NCBI GenBank assembly: GCA_947846985.1
Contig: CANTUZ010000007.1
Span: 35,902,355 to 35,966,354, forward strand
Length of the DNA stretch: 64,000 nucleotides
From: Fratercula arctica
Taxonomy: Eukaryota > Chordata > Aves > Charadriiformes > Alcidae
Direction of reading: 5' to 3'
In this document: in pieces, positions 1 to 53,370 of the stretch
Position numbering within the stretch: the first letter of the stretch is position 1
Layout of the letters: each line of letters starts with the position of its first letter
Program-made: the position numbers and the translations under genes
Notes under the pieces: generated by a model
The model's input: only the letters and a program-made list of their open reading frames with translations
What the model was told of the DNA's origin: nothing
Database searches by the model: none

Positions 1-1719
1 TGACCACGCTACTGGAGCGGATCACTTTACGCTCTGGAAGCACAGGTGTCTATCAGGCTACTGGGGCATCTGTAAGGGGAGATTAAAAGTATCTGCACAG
101 CACAATGCACCGTGACTGACGCTTCTGGGCTATTGTGGGTCCTAGAATAAATTTAGCTACATTTATGTTGCATTTAAGCCTGAACAAAAAGCATTCTCTT
201 CCCCAAATACCTGGACTAAATGAAAGAACAATGAAGTCCTCTCCCCAGGAGCCACACATCACTTACCCGACCTTCTCTCTAGAGGGAAGTAGAGCAGTCT
301 CCACCACGGTGATGCTCCAGCACTTAAAACATGTTTTCCATTACACATCTAAACCAGAATACCTGTAGATCATATCCTCACAGTATTGAAATGTACAGTC
401 TGTTCTCAAGCTTCTCAGGCACTAAAACCACATAAACATCTCCTGTTTTACCTTCCCACTCTGCAGGCTCCTTTATTTCTATTAGAGGCTCCTGCAATTT
501 AATATTTTAACATATTAATATTTTCCTAAGACACAGAACTCAGCCCATTTTAATCTAGCAATTAATTCCTTTTGGCTCCAAAAGCACTTGCCGTTTTGTT
601 CATTAACACAGAGGTAATCCTCCGTCCCTGAAAGGTGGAAGCCTCTGCAGAGGCGAAGGCTGCCCGAGCTCACTGCAGGGCTCTTGGAGGGAGGGAAGAG
701 CATTAAGCACTAAGTACGGATAACCAGGCTCCCGGGACGGGCCAGGCACCGACACCGCAGCCTTCACCGTGCCCTCCAAGGGCTCCCGGGGCACGAGTGC
801 CACAGGGGAAAGATGAAGTCCACACACACCGTCTGTAAAACATGCCCTGCTCCCACAACACAAACCCTGAAGTATCCTTTAAGAAGGTTATTTTCTTCAT
901 CGCTATTATTCTTCTCTATGAAGAGAGTCTTCTCAACCAATTTTATCTTCACCCTGAAGTGGCTTCTCATGACCTTTCCTCTGAAAAAAGGATTTTTTTT
1001 TTGTTTGTTTGTTTGGTTGTTTTTTTTTGTTACCGTGAAGCAACAAGAACAGCTCTGCTTATTTGTGTGTTCTATCATAGATTTAGAGTTTGTGAAGCTT
1101 TGCAGGGATGAAGTGATGGGTGCGGGGCAGGGGGGGGTGGGCAAAGATAAGCGTGGGGGGGAAAACCGTCAAAACCAGAGATGTTATCCCAGGCTGCAGA
1201 GAGCCGTGAACAGGCACGGCAGTGACATTTGGGGGGGTCAGATCAATTCCAGCCCAAAGAAGCACCCAGGCTGTGTAGGTGCAGGTGGACGGTCCTGCAG
1301 GAGGGGCCGCACCACACCACACCTTTTACCCTCTGCCACCATAAGGGGCTACGGTTGTGGAGTTAACACACAACTATCAGAGTTAACTGGAAATATTTGA
1401 AAGAAAAAAGATCATTTCGATACGCTGAAGTCTTCCCGTACTGGTTTGCCTGATGGAAAGCAGGCAGCCTGCCCAGAGCCGGGGCTCCGCACCTCTCCAG
1501 ACCATTCCACACCTCTGCTCGTGCAGACTGAGCGACTGAACAGGCATCCACGGAATATTAAACACTCCTTCAAGTAGTGATATATTAATACAATGTACAG
1601 TAAAATATATTTGCCTCGTAATTCTGGAAATGTCGGCTGAGAGTCAGCCGAATATAAAAATTGCTTCATCCTGGCTTAAGTGGATTAGAAGATGATCTTC
1701 CATTTCTTCCCAGCAGCCG
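1..1719. other. Downstream flank, no gene recognised
   Basis: Open frames here (including 813-1400) are low-complexity translations of T/G-rich DNA and resemble no family I know. A TTTG-rich stretch lies at about 992-1031 and a G-rich, quadruplex-like stretch at about 1118-1161. The part at 620-870 is GC-richer, with some CpG. Confidence 0.6.
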
Positions 1720-2020
1720 GCCTGCCCGGCAGACTGGGGTCTTATGGTCCTCTGCTCTGGCGAGGCCATGCCAGGAGCAGCGCGTCGACTGCTGGGCCCC
1801 AGTTCAAGAGGAGTGCGAGGAACTGGGGAAGCCCAGCGGAGGCTACGTGAGGGTCACGGCACGGGGCACACCACCGCCAGCTCCTCGGGGAGGGGAAGGG
1901 GCCAGGCTGAGCGGGCCCACAAATGGGACGTCCCCGGCACCTCAGCTCCCGGGCCAGCTACCGGCACCGTGGGGTCCAGCTCCTCCCAGCTGGGGCGAGC
2001 GATGGAGACGGGGAAAGAGC
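1720..2020. other. CpG-rich block
   Basis: GC-rich (roughly two thirds) with about 20 CpG in 300 bases by hand count, in an otherwise AT-rich flank. Overlapping open frames on both strands show no recognisable protein and are explained by the GC content. It could be an orphan CpG island or a GC-rich repeat fragment. Confidence 0.5.
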
Positions 2021-2188
2021 TGTGGGTCAGGGTGCTCAGCTGGGACACCACCAAACTCCTTCTCCAGGAGGGCAGTGGAGCAGGTTGCTGCCATCCTGCA
2101 CGGGGTCTAAGGCTCAGCCATGAAAAAACTCTTCCGTTCAGGCTGACTTCAACCAGCCGACTTCAGCTTTCAGGGGGATGCCAGCCTA

Positions 2189-2232
2189 GGTGATCTCTAC
2201 AGATCCTTTCCAATCACTATTTCTACGATTCC
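2189..2232 (+). mobile_element. CR1 LINE 3'-tail remnant
   Basis: GATCTCTACAGATCCTTTCC followed by TTCTACGATTCC matches the CR1 3' end also seen at 16655-16699. About 100 bases upstream may belong to it but are too diverged to assign. Confidence 0.65.
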
Positions 2233-5200
2233 ACAATCTTATTAAAAATTATAACCAGGTTGAATGTTGTAACAAGCATTTTGGTGCTTTAACAACATTT
2301 TGGATGTCAAACAAATACCGGCAACTTCTCCTCAATCTTTCTGGAGACTAGAGGCTGTCTTAAAGTCTTAAGCTGTCTGCCAATATGAAGGTTACCTTCA
2401 CTCAGTGATGTGTTAGGTGCCAAGAGCTATACTGAAACAGCATTAAAAAGCTGTGGTTCTCCAAATAGGATATTTAAAAAAAAAAAAAAGGGGGGGGGGG
2501 GGGAGGGACCAAAGATAACTAGAAAAGCTCCCTGTATTTCAGAAGAGTGGCAGAAAAAACATACCTGAATCTCAACCAGGGATAGTGGCACCAGAAACAG
2601 AAGTAACTGAAAAAACACCCAATGTTTGAACAAAGCAAAGAGGCCAAATTCAATGAATAAGTTTCCACAAATTATCTATCCAGATCTGATTCTCATATAA
2701 AGTCAGAGAAATCTCATCCCTAAATGCTATGGTACTCAAATGAAAACAGAATACTTTAATTTGACTTTTGCAAAAGCTGTAAGGCATCACTTTAAAAATA
2801 CCACGCTGATTTGAGCTGCATGGTATTACTAACTTGAGCTTTATTTTGCATAATTGCTAGCATCATCCTTTGGAAGCAGAATTCTGTGTGATCAGCTGTA
2901 CCATGAACATCAGTTTATTTAATGATACGCATCTGCCTTCAAAGACCAGGCTCAGTTCCCCAAATCACCCAGTCGAAATTCCTGTAACACGCACTCTCCT
3001 TTGTACCTTAAAATTGTACAGGAAAAGTCTACCATTACAAGAATCCCTGTTCTAGAATTCAGAAAATAATCATCCCCTTCAACATATGCAGGTGGAAGAG
3101 GGGATCTCGGTACCTGCCTGCCATTTCAATACCCTGCACAAACACTTCTGCCCGTTTTCCATGGCCTACAGCAGCGCCTGAGGATGGAGCCAGCCACGGA
3201 CTCGTACCGCTCTCCCGGCCAGTTACAGACAGTGCAGTAACAGGGACCTTCTAAATTCATGCTGAGCGCAGAGGATAAAAACATTTTCGGTCCTCATTTC
3301 AGGAAGACATCTTCAAAAACTAAGTAGGAATGAGTTAGGACTACTTCTAATCTCCTGAGTTTTTTGGAAAAAAAGTCTCAGGTAAAACACTAGCAATGGT
3401 AAGTGTCCCTACTCCTCTCCCCCAGCGAGTCCTACAGGGATAAGAGGTGTACTTAATGCATCAAATGTGTCTTTTTATTCCTAGAAGGAATACAATAGTC
3501 CAAAAGCCCTGGCCCACAACCAAGTTGGTTTATTTTCTCTACCATTTTTCTGGTAACAAATGCATCCTCCCACTCCCTGGGCAGGCGAGACCCCATGGCA
3601 TTTGCCTCCCTCACGCCGCACCGAGCAATTGAAAATGAGCGGGACAGCAAAGGGAACTTTTTGGTGTTCTTTTGGTGGAGTCAGACCCAGGGTTACAGGA
3701 CTGGCAGGGCCACTGGCAGCCTGGTGACAAGTTAACAAAGGAATAATCGTTAATTACCCCTTCAGAGAGGAGATGGGCCCCGCACACTTGACACCACGCA
3801 GAAGGCAGAGCCCCAGGAGGAACCACATCGTGGCCGAGCCGTCATCCAGGGCCCAGTGTGTTGACTGGTCAGAGAATCCTGTTCTTCAGCTGCACGTGAG
3901 GCTGGTGCACGCTAGAGCTGGTGCTGGGATAGATGCGTACGTGTGTTTGGGCTTTGTAGAACAGGACTCGTTATCCACCCGCAAGACCCCTCCTGCCAAG
4001 TTATCACAGTTTTGGTTACGCATCATGGAGTGGTGTGGTTTGGTTCTATGGACCACTCTACACATCATCCGTTTCTGGTAAATGAGTAAGAGATGAACAG
4101 CAAATCAAATTAAAAAAGAAAAAAAAAAGAAAAAAGAAATATGACTTCTCTTGTGGGTACGGATTTAAGAAAAGTCTAAAAGACATACCTTTCGAACTTG
4201 AATAATGGATCAAGTGATCCAAGCGCAATGCTGCTAACTAAAGGAACAGCACGTGAAGAGACAATGCCTCTAAACTGTCCAAATCCACAACATCTGTGGA
4301 TCAGTAGCGCGCCACAACAAACACACACACTTCATTCTCTGTGGTTAACTCAACACAAATCCCAGGAAAAGGCAGGTCATGGAAACAGCCGAAACGCGTC
4401 CTTGGCAGTCTCTGTTCTACAGGGCGCCGCTTCTATCTGTCAGATTTACAAATCCCACCCAGGTGAGCCAGCGAACTCTGCAAGTTAAAATGTCGTTCTG
4501 AAGTAGAAAACGAAGTGTTGCAAGGTTTAAAAAAAAAAAAAAAAAGAATTTGTAATGAAAGCAACTTTAAATAGAACATCTGTTCCTTTTAGCTTCATGT
4601 CACTTCAAACAAGCTGCTTTCACCAAGTACAAGCCATTGATACGAGCAAGGGAAAAAAACCCAAGTTCCGAAACAAGGAAAACTGCTGATAGCCCGAGCC
4701 TGTACGCTTCTCCAGTTACAAGCATTTACACAATACGCCCTTAAACCGTGACACCATCAGTACCTCAAACAGGATGGAAATGACAAGACAGTGTTTTCAC
4801 TGACAAAGCCACTTCCCCAATCCACGCTCTGTCTCACAGAGCTCTTCAATTCCTGGCTGTAATGGCAGACTTCAGTTAAAAAACCGCCCCAGAAAATCTG
4901 CTTTTCAAGACTCAAAACATTATAAAGCCAGCAACAGAAATAATGAAAAGACAGGTTTTGTCAGTTGATACGTAAGAACAGTTGTGTAAAAGACAGCTCG
5001 GTATTTTAAGACGAAAAATACAAAGAGCAGGCTAAATCTAAGATATGGCACATCTTCAAGTGCTTTTGTGCATGATATGAAAAACAAGTGGATGTGGTTT
5101 ACTTTTTTGCTTTTGCTGGAATTCAGCAGTCTTAAAAAGAAGAAAACAGAATACAAACCTGTGAAAAGAGCGTGTTAAAATACTAAGAGATCTGCGCGTA

Positions 5201-5240
5201 TGTCACTCAAGAACTGTGGTTTAACTGCTATTTCAAACAC
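2233..5240. other. Downstream flank, no gene recognised
   Basis: Mixed-composition non-coding DNA with the A14G14 tract at 2476 and an A17 run at 4529-4545. Short open frames have no recognisable motifs. Confidence 0.6.
2476..2503 (+). repeat. A14G14 purine tract
   Basis: Fourteen A directly followed by fourteen G, an unusual two-block polypurine tract. Confidence 0.9.
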
Positions 5241-5249
5241 AACAGCAAA

Positions 5250-5500
5250 TCGCGTGGCTTCCCGGAACGGCCATATGGTGTGGTGGAGAGGCTTCACGTG
5301 GAGCTGCCAGCACAGCGCTCACGGGCTGACGCGCCGGCAGATAAAGAGCGGGGCCGAGCAGCCCGAGATGGGACGGTTGCGATGAAGCCCCATCACACGC
5401 CCCACAGCTCTGAGCCAACCCACCCATTAACAGCACCGACGACGGCACGGCCTCCGCACCAACCCCCCCAAGAAGCCCGTCTTACAGGGCCCGGTGATAG
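5250..5500. other. Second CpG-rich block
   Basis: About 20 CpG in 250 bases, including CGCGTGG, GACGCGCCGGC and CGACGACGGCACGG. No splice-bounded coding frame recognised. About 2.5 kb beyond the STAG2 poly(A) region. Confidence 0.5.
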
Positions 5501-5645
5501 GTGCCACAGCAGTTTTGAGAGAAAGGTAGACGGGGAAAAAGTTGAAGTTAAGGTCAAGCATATTGAATGAGCAGTCTAGAATAAGCACAAGGACACCATC
5601 CCTGCTAAAATTCTGACAAATAAGTCATAACAGTATTAGTATCCA

Positions 5646-5673
5646 GGGGGGGAAAAAAAAAAAAAAAAAAAAA
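5646..5673 (+). repeat. G7A21 purine tract
   Basis: Seven G then 21 A in the STAG2 downstream flank. Confidence 0.9.
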
Positions 5674-7152
5674 GGCAAGCTTTCTCAAAGGCACTCTTAA
5701 AGAATGAACATCAACAGGACATTGGTCACTGGTCACCTATTCCAGAGAGCCTTTGAGCCACGTCCATGTCCACAGCCTACCAAATATGAAACGAACTGCT
5801 GCTGTTTGCATTGATCTGACCTGTCATTACCCACCTCAACAAAAGAAACTGTCTTTGTCAAACTAATTAATCAATTTCTCCGAAACTTTGTTGTATTACT
5901 TGAATGTGTTCATGAAATAACCAATCATTTTTATCATTTTGATATATAGTTTACTGTATTAATTTTTTTAAATAACATTTCTAAAAGCGCAGAATTCAAG
6001 CTGTTATCCGCTGAACGCAAACTTCATTTTTAAAAATGGTAACTGCAGCCTTTTCTTTTACAAAAATAGTTGATATAGAGAAAATATGATGGCCTTTCTT
6101 CTTCTTATGCAACCAAGAATGCCCGGACAAGCTTTGCAGAAATTACACAATCCGTTTTGGGAGGCGTGATGACACTAGCAAGAACTGCACACATAGTCCA
6201 GAGGAACAGGGAAGCTTTCACGCGGGGCTGTGTCACAGCCACGCAATCACTTTAACTGCTTCACCTCGTCTTTCTGGGCACGGTTTTATGTTCCTACCAC
6301 TGTAACACCACCACGATTTACATCCATGAAATCGGGCAGTGGCTACAAAAAACACAATAAAAAAAGCGCAACTGTATCTCTAGTTGGAAGGCACTCATTT
6401 ACAAAATGAGTAACGACTCAAAATCTAGCTGTTAAAAACTTTTTTAAAAACATGAAATTTAAGATTTAACCAAAGAAATACATTCAAGAAAGCTCAGCAA
6501 CATGAAGGGATACAGGAGAGAAAGACAGCTGAGGGAAACGACAGGCACAACCGACACTCAACTGTTACTTCTTAATAGAATTATTATTATAGAATAATAT
6601 TGTCCCACATTACCTTGTTTTCCACGTATGTGTCATCACCCACCTCCACCAAAGATACGATCCCTTTTGAGCGCCAATGAATATCAGAAATTAAACAATC
6701 TCAGCACTAAAGATTCTTAGGATTATGAAAAATGAGGGAATGGCATAAGCTGCATTCCAGTATCCTCAAATGATTAAATTAAAGCCCTCAAGTAGGAATG
6801 GGTGTATTTTAAAAGAACTGATTTGTGGTTTTATCAGAAGAATTCTGAAGCAGAAATTGACAACTTTGACAAATGCTTCAAAGAATGAACAAGCCCACGA
6901 CGTTCACCAGGCTGTTAAAAAAACCACTACTGTGAATCAAAAAACTCAGTAGACTTTTTATGGGTAGAAAGTTAAAGCTAACAGCACTGGTATCCTGACA
7001 TCCCGTGCTAGGACAAGGGTATGTGTAAACTATTAGGAAAACAGCGAGGAGTAAATTTTAAAGAAGCAATGATTTAGCTATATTGAGATTAGGGAAGATG
7101 GGGATTTACTGGCTCTAACAAGCTACAGGAATCAGCACCACACCATCCAAAG

Positions 7153-7177
7153 GAAAAACAAACAAACAAACAAACAA
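7153..7177 (+). repeat. (CAAA)n microsatellite
   Basis: Four to five CAAA units in the downstream flank. Confidence 0.85.
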
Positions 7178-8011
7178 CAGCAATCACTAACTTCTTACAT
7201 ATTGTCTTTGGTTGTTTAATATCAAGAAATACTTTTTACAGAATACGTGAAGACTATTCCTTTCAATTTCATTCTGTGTCAATACCTTCTCTGTGGCCTC
7301 TCCGGCAACTAGAGGACAGGCTTTACTGTCTCCAAACTGGTTGGGTTTTTTCTACTTTTTTATCACATATCTCTTCAGAACTCAAATTTCTTTCATTTAC
7401 AGGTTTTTGTACCAAAATGGTATAACTAGAACAGACTTTACATTGTATAGTGAAGGTATTTTTCTTGTGTTATAAACTTAGAAGCTACTAAAACCATTTT
7501 CCACAAGATACTGTTGAACTTACAGCAGGATTTAGAGACAGGAATGAACATCTGTAATAATAATAAAAATAAAACCCAAAGTTACATTAGCAAGGATTAG
7601 AAGTATTACCTCTAAGACTGTAAAATTACTCCCTTTCCAAAGCCTTGCAACAGAAAGGAGTTTACACCCCGCAGCCAGAGCTGCTCGGTGGCGGCGGGGA
7701 GGGCAGCGGGAAGGGAGGAGATTTTTCCCCTCATTTCCTTGCCCTCTTGCCAATTAAGCTGCAAATGTTTTTATCAGGTGTATGATAAATGTGAAAAATG
7801 GAAAGGAGCATACTTTCCGTGATTTTTCAATTGGACTATATACAACACCGCCAATGACTGAATCAAAAGCATTTTGAATAACGTCAGATAAAAGTTAATA
7901 GGAAAAAGAAACCAACAGAAATGCTATTGATACACCTTTAAAAAGCGTAACACAAAAATAATTAACCATTGATTTCTTGGCATGTAAAAGTTCTATACAA
8001 ATTTTAAAAAT

Positions 8012-8017
8012 TTTATT
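8012..8017 (-). promoter_or_regulatory. Candidate distal poly(A) signal (AATAAA)
   Basis: AATAAA on the minus strand. A U-rich/GU element (TTTTTGTGTT on the minus strand, about 7950-7960) lies downstream, as expected for a cleavage site near 7990. The hexamer is common in AT-rich DNA, so the assignment rests mainly on position. Confidence 0.45.
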
Positions 8018-8050
8018 TGCAGGTACTAACCTCTTGAAAAACTCACTCTG

Positions 8051-8058
8051 TATTTACA
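8051..8058 (-). promoter_or_regulatory. Pumilio-type motif in 3' UTR (TGTAAATA)
   Basis: Exact match to the Pumilio recognition element UGUAHAUA on the transcribed strand. A second match, TGTATATA, lies at 8570-8577. Motif-only evidence in AT-rich sequence. Confidence 0.3.
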
Positions 8059-10249
8059 CTAATTCTTTTAACAAGTTCATCTCAAATTAAAGCATATTTA
8101 AACAATCATAATTGCATTAACTTTTCTACTTTAAATTATTACCCAATTAGTGCTTTATTCACATTTTAAAAACTTGTACAATTTATTACAAATATAAAAC
8201 AGTGCAGTTTTTCATACATTATCCCAACTCTGAGACAAACACTTAAAAGACATGGAAAAAGATTTTGATTTCTATAAACATAACATTTGCATTACTCATA
8301 CCCCTTTCTTCACTGTCCTCCCCTAACCCCGATTTAAAAAGATCAAACATACAACATACTGTAGGTTTATTTTTATTCAAAAAGTTACTGTCTCAAGACA
8401 TAAATACAAATCAGAAAACAGTACAATTAGGACAATAGAATGTGGAGGACAACAGGTTAAGGTAAATATATAAAACATTTTTAGCTGGTTGAAAACAAAG
8501 CTGTAAGAACTGCTTTCACAAAGAAACACTCCTTCAAGAGTAAGAAAAATCAACTTAAGTTTAAAATCATATATACAGTCCTCTCAGCAGTTCTATTAAA
8601 TGCAGTGGTGTGAAAAACAATATAGGCAGTACTTTTAGACATGAGAGTATTTATTTATGTAAAATGAGTTAGGCAGATCTAGGTTTGAGTTCGTTGTTAC
8701 CCCATGACTTAGTAAAATAATTATATTTTATCATGATCCTTTAGATAATCTATGGTTTTTGGCTACCACAGCCGAATGTTTAATTTCTGAGTCTAAAAAC
8801 AGGAAGCCTTTTTGTGTTCACCCATCTGGGGAGATCCTTGTATTGCAAGCATATTAAGGCATGGAATGATTAAAATAATATACCTCGAGAACTGAGAGAC
8901 AACTGACAAAAAATATACATATGTAATATAAGTTAATATTTCCTTTAAAATGATGTCTAGCTGCCTAAGCCTTGCAAAATGAGTCGATGTCAAAATGGCA
9001 TAGATCCACTTTCTGTTTTAGACCAAATTTAATTTATTTGTGAATGGACACAAAATGAAGTTTAAAGCTTAGCTTTCAAAGAATATTATGGGTTGTTTAT
9101 GAATTTCTATTATCCAATCTAATTTACATACAGAGGAAATGTACTGTAACCTGTTAGAAGTATCTTTAACCTGAAGACTGCTTGCAAAGACAGATAGATA
9201 AAACAATATAAAATACAAATTTAAAAATCATTTTTAAAGCATGAATTCTCATGCTCTTCTATTTTTAAACATTGTTAAACTTTCAATATATTTCTGAAAC
9301 CTCATAATTTTAAGTTGGAATTTAAAAGTAAGAAAAAACTAAACAAACTGCGCAATTATAAAATCAGCACCAATTTATATATATATATAATTTTATTTAA
9401 AATTTAGATCCCTATTCCCACACTCTAATAAGCTGTATAATTTTTGTTTAGAATTTTTCTGCAAACATACTACAATAAGCTTCTTTTATTTGGAGACAAA
9501 ATACAGTGGCACTACTGGAAGGAATTTCACAACATTACATTTTTCTTAAAGGACAAGCAAACTTTCAGGGTTGGTAATGGGCAAGCATGACTGAGATCTG
9601 TTACCTTCTGGTAGTTCGTAGTTTATGGACCTTTCTGAGAAGGCTAGCATGAAGCTTTTGGAATAAAAGTGTGGTTTAGATTAAAAAGCTGTTAAAAATC
9701 TGCTTTGTGTATTTATTTTTTCCATGGTTATTAATACAAACCTTCTGTTGCTGAAGTTTGCATTTTATTTAAAATACTGACACTCTTCTGGTTCTATCAC
9801 TGTACGAAAACCAATCCATCTATTATTTCAGTTCATGGATGTAAACAGCAATCCAGCAGAGCTCATGATTATTTAGTATAGCCAGCAAATGTATAGAGAG
9901 GGGCTCAAATCTGTACCAAACACCTCTCAGACTGTTAGATTAAAACTCAGAGGGAATACTTCTTATGATCCAGAAATAAACTGATAGCACATAAATAAAA
10001 TATTGATTTTTTTTTTTTATCCCAACAAAAAGTGTAGCTTATCCTCAAATTGTTTACTTGTCCTTTACATTTCCTTTTTTTCAGGCAAACAAAACTGCCC
10101 CTTCAATGCACTTGATCTTGAAAGCATGTCATTCTCCTTAGAGAAAAATCTGTTCAGAATTTCACTGTATCTACCACAATTTTGTATTGAAAAACTTCCT
10201 CTTCCACTTAGAAAATGACTTCACCACTGATTTATTTGCTGCTCTGGTA

Positions 10250-51234
<40,985 letters not shown>

Positions 51235-51238
<4 letters not shown>

Positions 51239-51249
51239 TTCTTTATCAT
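51235..51249 (-). promoter_or_regulatory. Four-codon uORF overlapping the STAG2 start
   Basis: On the minus strand ATG at 51249-51247 opens a reading frame of four codons (M I K K) that stops at TGA 51237-51235. The stop overlaps the STAG2 ATG as ATGA. The upstream ATG has A at -3. It lies in the same exon, downstream of the splice acceptor, so it should be in every mRNA that uses this exon. Confidence 0.75.
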
Positions 51250-51341
51250 CTTCTGGAACACCACTGTATTAGAAAGATATTCAAAAACCAGTCTGAAGTA
51301 CAAGCTTACTTTTCTTTCTTCCTTTGTAGTGGACAACTTCT

Positions 51342-51363
51342 ACAATAAAATAAATAAATAAAT
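51342..51363 (+). repeat. (AAAT)n microsatellite
   Basis: About five AAAT units just upstream (sense strand) of STAG2 coding exon 1. Confidence 0.85.
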
Positions 51364-53158
51364 ACAGTGAAAAATTTTCCACATATGAAGGGATTAAAAA
51401 GCTGGAAACACAGAAAATTTAGATCACACCACCCTCTGTTTCCAACCGAGCTTTTTCCTGTTTAAAGATTTCATATTTTTGACTCCTCCCATGATCTTAC
51501 TACAAAGTACCTCCACAAGTCTTAAAAGCATCATAGTAAAATAAAACACAAAAACATTTGGCAAAAAAAAATTTCTGCAAAGGATGATAAAACTGGAATG
51601 GTTTTCTTTAACATCTAGCAAGTAATAGCTTTTCTTTCTAAATCCATACTAGATTTAAGTTTGAACTGTAACAGCATGCACTGTAGAGCCCAGACTTACC
51701 AACACTAGGATATTTCTGGTTAACCAAACCAAAACCAGATTTGATGTTCAATTTAAAGCACCAATATGTGTACATTTAAGGACATTATGCATACCAACTT
51801 TGTGTCTCCAATTTGTAAAATTCCATGCCATTTTCCACAAAGATAAGCTCTTATAACAAGTTCTTATAACCTAGCCAGCTGTTTCACAATTCCCTGTCTT
51901 GCAGACTTGATAAACCAGGCTTACAACAGTTTTAACATTTAAAGCATTTGACAAGATTATAAGAATATCAAGGAAGATAATACTAACCGCATGTTATAAA
52001 GAGAAACATTAGAAACAGCATAGTGTTTTGTAAGACTGGGAAATACTTGCTTTTCAACTTAATTATAATACCGCCACCTATTAATAAGTGTTGTTATTTA
52101 TCTAGTTTTCCTGTGTTTAAGGGGAGAAAAGCCTCACTGCGTACTTCAAATGTAAGATTTAACCAAGCAGCCTTAAGTTTCCTATGTCAATTGTCTGCCC
52201 CAGGCTAACTTTTATACAGTTAAGTTAAGAAAGTATGATGTTCAGGTATTTTAAAGATACAATAGCAAGGAGAAAAACCTCCAGAGTCTAAGCCTGCTGA
52301 CTCCTCAGCTTGCTGGAGTGATAAGGTATTTGAGGGAGAGATTTAATTTTGGCATGCTAAGCACATGTTGCTTAATGTCTGGTAGCTATGCTTCAGAGAC
52401 CGCGTTTCAGTCGAGCATGTAGATAGAGACCGTACTTTTTTTTTTTTCCTTGCAAGTGCTTACTCTAAATGCTAGGGGCCACTGTAGCTTCCAGAATTTA
52501 GAGAGCTGAGAGAAACCATAAACCCTGAACTTATTATGTTCTCTCTTTCTTCACATTTCACACAGTTACATAAAAGCAGAGAACCAGAGTGGAAAGAAAT
52601 AGCAGCAAAACGAGAGGAGGTTTGAGATAGGCTGGTGAATCTCAAGATAGTCTGCAACCGCTAAAGCGTGTTTCATCCAAAACACAGTAGAAGATAAAAA
52701 CCTTCAAAACCATTGCTGCTGCAGAATGGCAGCAACCTTTGTCAGCCCATTCCTCCCTTCTCCAAACCCACGTGGGCACAAGGGGTGCACTTCATCCTCT
52801 CCTGCTCTGCTTATACACTCTTTAGCAAACAACCGTTCCCAGGCAGGGTCACATCCCCTCCCCTGCCATTTCTCTTTGTAGGCTCGGCCATTCAGTATCA
52901 CCTGATTCAGTTCCCCAACAAAATGGGCAAAATATACCTCAAGAATTTTTTTATCCCTGGATTATCAAGTTGAACTGGTTCAACAGCAGGTACCCATAGC
53001 CAGTGCATGGGAAACAAAAGATTGCGTAGCCATGAGCAGAGCAGGGAAAAGTAAAACTCCCTCCTTTGGTGGCATGGGGCTATTATACCATCTGGGCTGT
53101 CTGTAAAACTACAGGCTTAGTTTAGTTGGTGACGCATCAAAATATTTTGCGCTTTGGA

Positions 53159-53178
53159 TTTTTTTTTTTTTTTTTTTT
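53159..53178 (+). repeat. Homopolymer T20
   Basis: T run upstream of STAG2 coding exon 1. No AATAAA on the opposite strand before it, so no sign of a retrocopy tail. Confidence 0.9.
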
Positions 53179-53348
53179 AAAAGATTTGCCGATTCCTTGA
53201 ACTTGGAAAAATACCATAGCACACTTTAGTGCCCTGGTGATCAGGCCAGCACCTGCTCACAGGTCTACCTCAGTAGAAAGCCAGGGGAAGAAGGTGTAGA
53301 AACAGAAAGAGGGAAAACAAAAAAAAAAAAACAAAAACAACACAACCA

Positions 53349-53370
53349 AGAGAGAGAGAGAGAGAGAGAG
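53349..53370 (+). repeat. (AG)11 microsatellite
   Basis: Eleven perfect AG units, preceded by an A/C-rich tract at about 53318-53347. Confidence 0.95.

Larger units (their letters stand above)
5501..7989. other. Flank just downstream of STAG2, no gene recognised
   Basis: AT-rich DNA with the G7A21 and CAAA tracts. A GC-richer patch at about 7640-7760 gives a 73-codon minus-strand frame with no recognised motif. Confidence 0.6.
7990..10249 (-). other. STAG2: Probable STAG2 3' UTR
   Basis: AT-rich sequence directly following the stop codon in the last exon, with no splice-like interruption needed and no coding content. The end is set by an AATAAA hexamer near 8012, giving about 2.2 kb, similar to the mammalian 3' UTR as I recall it. 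Shorter isoforms are possible because further AATAAA hexamers occur on the minus strand at 9392-9397, 8366-8377, 8182-8187 and 8154-8159. Confidence 0.55.

Noticed and set aside
813..1400. 195-codon plus-strand open frame, the longest in the window
   Set aside because: Its translation is dominated by Phe/Leu runs from the T/G-rich stretch and changes character with base composition. No motif, no splice context, and the opposite strand is equally open.
1661..2193. Two overlapping 149-codon plus-strand frames
   Set aside because: Both lie in the CpG-rich block, where stop codons are rare. Proline/Gly/Arg-rich content in several frames at once indicates composition, not coding.
1..7989. SH2D1A or another STAG2 neighbour in the downstream flank
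   Set aside because: In mammals SH2D1A follows STAG2 at a distance. I saw no SH2-like exon in either strand of this flank.
53159..53178. T20 as a minus-strand retrocopy poly(A) tail
   Set aside because: There is no AATAAA in the 30 bases before it on the minus strand and no recognisable upstream sequence. The same holds for the T runs at 23464 and 24251.
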